From Paenalcaligenes sp021793095 (GTDB taxonomy: Bacteria > Pseudomonadota > Gammaproteobacteria > Burkholderiales > Burkholderiaceae_B): 9,265 nucleotides of DNA. Position 1 is the first letter of the stretch; every line of letters starts with the position of its first letter. Below the pieces are notes generated by a model, which was given only the letters and a program-made list of their open reading frames with translations, was not told the DNA's origin and did not search any database. This document shows, one piece after another, positions 6,620 through 9,265 of this stretch. Location of the stretch: positions 1 through 9,265 of the forward strand of contig DAHVQS010000064.1 in the NCBI GenBank assembly GCA_027317645.1, read 5' to 3'. Made by a program: the position numbers and the translations under genes.

Positions 6620-6781
6620 ATGAACCAACGTCTTTTACTCATTGTTTTTTGGCTCGCGCTGCTGGGTTATTTTGGGTGGGACTGGGCCACGAGTGACCCA
6701 GTTAACACCTTTGAAGAGCCACCCATCCTCGCCATTGGGTCAGGACAAACCCCCTCTGGCGGACACTGCTCTAATTTTTAG
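6620..6781 (+). CDS. 53-aa membrane-anchored microprotein with Cys-containing tail (unknown function)
   Basis: A short open frame from ATG 6620 to TAG 6779-6781. It starts MNQR, then a single hydrophobic helix (residues 5-20, rich in L, W, F and G), then an acidic/polar stretch (DWATSDPVNTFEEPP, 21-35), and ends GSGQTPSGGHCSNF with one Cys at residue 50. The Arg before the helix and acidic residues after it predict N-in/C-out topology, placing Cys50 in the periplasm, the same side as the rhodanese. It begins 12 bases after the YeeE/YedE stop, with a modest CAGG (6609-6612) seven bases before ATG, so it is probably the last gene of the sulfur operon. I do not recognise the family. A chance ORF is possible, but its position, ribosome-binding site and clean anchor-plus-tail layout argue for a real gene. 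Confidence 0.68.
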   Translation: MNQRLLLIVFWLALLGYFGWDWATSDPVNTFEEPPILAIGSGQTPSGGHCSNF

Positions 6782-6825
6782 CTGGCCCTAGGACAGGCGT
6801 ACGGCACATCAATTACATCAATAAA

Positions 6826-7917
6826 TTAATAAAATTGCGCGGTCACATTGGGGGGTGTGGCCAACAAACTGGCCATCGGGCGGGCCACAAAACTGCCTGA
6901 TTTGAGCTGCGCCTCGAGATCTAAAAACACATAGTTCATCCCCCCACTGCCCCGTAAATATAGGCGCCGGCGCTCAATATCGCTGATACTGGTCCAACTC
7001 GTGAACTCGGTAGGCACTCGATCAGATGCGGTACCGGCCACTTGCAAATGGGCACTGCCCGCCTCGGGCGGATCGATGGCAATACCGCGCGGACGATCAA
7101 AATTATTCATGATATGCGCCACCATTTGTACGGCCTGATCCGCATCGGTTTGCTTTTCTGCAAAATGGGCATAATACACCGCACGGATAAATCGATCGGG
7201 CGAGGTATCACTGACGGGCAAACCCGCCTTAGCAATGCCAGCACCGGGTTGCTCGGCCTGGTACTGCATAAACTGAGCATGTGAATGGTCGACATTGCTC
7301 AAAAAGGTGTAGTTGTTTAAGTTGGTCAGATGCCAAGAAAACTGCGGGGCATTGGTCAACACCCCCACAGGATTGTCATAAACGGTACGTACCCCACGAT
7401 GAAATTCAATCACCAAACTCTGACCCTGCGCATCGTGCACCGCATAGTGAAAGGGGGTATGCAGCCCGCCTAAAATCTCTAACGGCTCAATGACCACCTG
7501 TAAGTTTTCTAAGGCCGCCTTGGCCTCTGCAACTGTGCCACACTGCCCGAGTAAATAGGTCCCTAAATCAATGGCAGACAAAGCGGCCTGCCCCCGATTT
7601 AAATCAGGTTGCGGCCCCCCTGCAGGCCCATAAGATTGCACGCTAAAGCAAAGACCGGCCTCATTCATCCCCTCGATTACCTTGAGATCAGCCTGCTGGG
7701 GTGCCCCCCCTGGTCGTGGCACCGTATTAGGCATGGTCACGGCCAAAACGGTATAACGAGTGGTCCACTGCAATGCAGGAAACCCCTCGACCTGAGATTC
7801 ATATTTGCTGTCTTTGGGAAAGCGCGCCACTGAGTAAGGCAGCTCGATGCTCAACTCTAAGGTGCGCCCCACATAAGAGCGTTGGTTAGCATCGATATAA
7901 AGCAATGAAGTACACAT
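6826..7917 (-). CDS. Linear amide C-N hydrolase (choloylglycine hydrolase / penicillin V acylase family)
   Basis: A 363-aa Ntn-hydrolase that cleaves linear amide bonds, the family of bile-salt hydrolases, penicillin V acylases and some N-acyl-homoserine-lactone acylases. The N-terminus is MCTSLLY: removal of Met exposes Cys2 as nucleophile and N-terminal base. Other matches: GRTLE (Arg18 at the family position, Glu21 where classical enzymes have Asp), GMNEAGL (Asn85), LTNAPQFSWHLTNLNNY with Asn189 in the oxyanion region, and SPDRFIRAVYY (Arg242). The C-terminal FTSWTSISDI block is also typical. No signal peptide precedes Cys2, so the enzyme should be cytoplasmic. An AAAGGA (complement of 7929-7934) lies 11 bases upstream of the start. 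It is 93 bases downstream of a peptide-type ABC binding protein gene on the same strand, suggesting that its substrate is imported. Substrate is unknown. Confidence 0.92.
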   Translation of the reverse strand: MCTSLLYIDANQRSYVGRTLELSIELPYSVARFPKDSKYESQVEGFPALQWTTRYTVLAVTMPNTVPRPGGAPQQADLKVIEGMNEAGLCFSVQSYGPAGGPQPDLNRGQAALSAIDLGTYLLGQCGTVAEAKAALENLQVVIEPLEILGGLHTPFHYAVHDAQGQSLVIEFHRGVRTVYDNPVGVLTNAPQFSWHLTNLNNYTFLSNVDHSHAQFMQYQAEQPGAGIAKAGLPVSDTSPDRFIRAVYYAHFAEKQTDADQAVQMVAHIMNNFDRPRGIAIDPPEAGSAHLQVAGTASDRVPTEFTSWTSISDIERRRLYLRGSGGMNYVFLDLEAQLKSGSFVARPMASLLATPPNVTAQFY

Positions 7918-7989
7918 TATGAAGTTTGTCCTTTGTCGTTATTTGATAGCCCATCCTAGATCACCCGCTAAGCACTAAGGTCATCATAC

Positions 7990-8004
7990 AAAAAAGCAGA
8001 GCTT
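7990..8004 (-). terminator. Possible weak terminator after the ABC binding-protein gene
   Basis: Read on the minus strand, AAGC-TCT-GCTT (8004-7994) runs into a six-T stretch ending at 7990, beginning six bases after the binding-protein stop codon. The stem is only four pairs, so termination would be weak or partial. It may separate or attenuate the amidase gene downstream. Confidence 0.25.
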
Positions 8005-8010
8005 GTGTGG

Positions 8011-9265
8011 CTATTCTACGTATACCTCATCCATAGGCGACAACGGCCCCCATACCGTTTGCGGTATGTTTTTTACATTTTTCGCGGCGATCGTGCGAAA
8101 GGGGGTTTCCACAACAAAAATAATAGGTAATTCCGTAGTAATTATCTGCTGGAACTCTTCATACAGGGCTTTACGCTCATCCTCATCCAGCGTTACAGCC
8201 GCCTGAGCCAGTAATTCATCCACCCGTTCATTTTCATAGGATTGGGTATTGGTCCAAACAATATTTTTAATATTAGAAGACAAATAACTACGGTGCACCC
8301 CAATCACCGGATCTCCCCAGTTCCAGATGTTGTCAGTGGTCATGTGAAAATCATGACTTGCAATACGCTCAGCCCAAGCAGGAAAATCTGCAGAGGTACG
8401 TAAATCAGCTTGAATGCCAATTTTTCTCAATTGCTGGCGTATGTATTCACCTAAGTTTTTGTTCATCTGACTGCCGGGTAAAGAATCCACAGTCAGTGTA
8501 AAGCGCCATCCATCCTCGCCTTCTGGATGGCCCGCTTCGTCAAGCAGCTGTTTGGCCTTGTCTAGATCTTGCTCGTAGCGCACTAAGTTATCTGTTGCCA
8601 TTGGGCTAGCAGAATGCAACGGCCCATCCGAACGTTGACTAAAGCCACCAGCCAATGCGTCAACCAAAAAATCCTTATCCAAGGCATAGGCAATCGCCTG
8701 TCGCACTTGTTCATTATCCAAAGGCGCTTTGGCCGTATTAATGGATAGCAGGGTCAAAGAGCCCGCCCCCTCATAACCACGTTCGACCAACTGTACCGCA
8801 GGGTCTGCATCGGCCATCTGCAGTGTGGCCGCATCACCCGCAAAAGGCACCAAATGGATGTTGCCCTGTTGGGCCCCTAGAAATAAGGTAGTGATGTCTT
8901 GGTTAATCTGGATAACCAAGCGATCGGCATAAGGACGATCCTCAATAAAGAAGTCATCAAAGCGCTCTAAAATCACCTCTTTTCCAGGCACAAAGCTTTT
9001 GAATTTAAAAGGGCCAGAACCCACCACATCGTTAACATTACGCGGGTGCGTATTGAGGTCTTGGCCATCATCATAAATATGTTTGGGCAAAATCGGACTT
9101 AAGGCAGGCGACAGAGCCACCAAAAGCGCGGGGTGAGGCTGACTCAAGCGAAAGACGACCGTATGCTCATCTGGGGTTTCGACCTCTTCCAACACCTCAA
9201 ACATCGTTTTAAATGGATGATTTGCCTTGGCCGCCATAATAGAAAAGGCCACATCCTCAGCAGTA
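8011..9265 (-). CDS. ABC transporter substrate-binding protein, family 5 (oligopeptide/dipeptide type), N-terminus outside window
   Basis: Periplasmic binding protein of the SBP_bac_5 family, feeding an Opp/Dpp-like ABC importer. The last about 417 residues are present. The frame stays open to the right edge and reads TAEDVAFSI there, the usual internal block, so the GTG at 9252 is a Val codon and not a start. Further signatures are DVVGSGPFKF (around 9005-9035 on the minus strand), VRQAIAYALDKD (around 8668-8710), and a C-terminal segment with NWGDP and TTELPIIFVVETPF, ending in TAG at 8011-8013. The signal peptide and first roughly 100 residues are missing because the window ends. It lies upstream of the linear amide hydrolase on the same strand. 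Peptides, amino-acid amides or other small amides are possible ligands; the sequence alone does not tell. Confidence 0.93.
   Translation of the reverse strand, partial: TAEDVAFSIMAAKANHPFKTMFEVLEEVETPDEHTVVFRLSQPHPALLVALSPALSPILPKHIYDDGQDLNTHPRNVNDVVGSGPFKFKSFVPGKEVILERFDDFFIEDRPYADRLVIQINQDITTLFLGAQQGNIHLVPFAGDAATLQMADADPAVQLVERGYEGAGSLTLLSINTAKAPLDNEQVRQAIAYALDKDFLVDALAGGFSQRSDGPLHSASPMATDNLVRYEQDLDKAKQLLDEAGHPEGEDGWRFTLTVDSLPGSQMNKNLGEYIRQQLRKIGIQADLRTSADFPAWAERIASHDFHMTTDNIWNWGDPVIGVHRSYLSSNIKNIVWTNTQSYENERVDELLAQAAVTLDEDERKALYEEFQQIITTELPIIFVVETPFRTIAAKNVKNIPQTVWGPLSPMDEVYVE

Noticed and set aside
6782..6825. Bidirectional terminator between the convergent sulfur and amidase genes
   Set aside because: The gap is short and AT-rich, but the only pairing seen (CTGGCC/GGACAG near 6781-6795) has an internal mismatch and no T-run on either strand.
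9250..9252. GTG as the start of the ABC binding-protein gene
   Set aside because: The frame continues upstream to the window edge with TAED directly before it, part of the family's internal TAEDVAFSI block, so the gene is cut by the window.

Overview
The window looks like a chromosomal segment from a betaproteobacterium of the Burkholderiales, most likely Alcaligenaceae-like. This is inferred from a Bug-type (tripartite tricarboxylate family) periplasmic receptor sitting inside a catabolic cluster, from the style of the proteins, and from moderate GC with AT-richer gaps. No rRNA, tRNA, CRISPR array, insertion sequence or phage gene was seen. The species cannot be named from the sequence alone.

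Left block (1-4458, + strand) is an organic-acid/acyl-CoA catabolic cluster. It holds the C-terminal end of an acyl-CoA dehydrogenase, an AMP-forming acyl-CoA ligase, a secreted Bug-family solute receptor, and the two subunits of a 3-oxoacid (PcaIJ-like, succinyl-CoA:3-oxoadipate type) CoA transferase. The logic is capture of a carboxylate in the periplasm, CoA activation, alpha,beta-dehydrogenation, and CoA exchange at the 3-oxoacid stage. Perfect or near-perfect small hairpins flank the receptor gene on both sides (2023-2041, 2055-2075 and 3084-3102).

Middle block (about 4459-6781, + strand) is a compact sulfur module. It has a promoter-like sequence and a perfect 9-bp palindrome, followed by an exported two-domain rhodanese with one active-site Cys, a YeeE/YedE (thiosulfate-transporter family) membrane protein with conserved Cys motifs, and a 53-codon membrane microprotein ending in a Cys-containing tail. 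The microprotein is 12 bases downstream of the transporter and is the most novel-looking element in the window.

Right block (6826-9265, - strand, convergent with the sulfur module) holds a linear amide C-N hydrolase of the choloylglycine hydrolase/penicillin V acylase Ntn family, with its nucleophile Cys directly after Met1. Upstream of it is a family-5 (oligopeptide/dipeptide-type) ABC transporter substrate-binding protein that runs off the right edge. The pair suggests uptake and cytoplasmic cleavage of an amide or N-acyl compound. All gaps between genes are under 300 bases.
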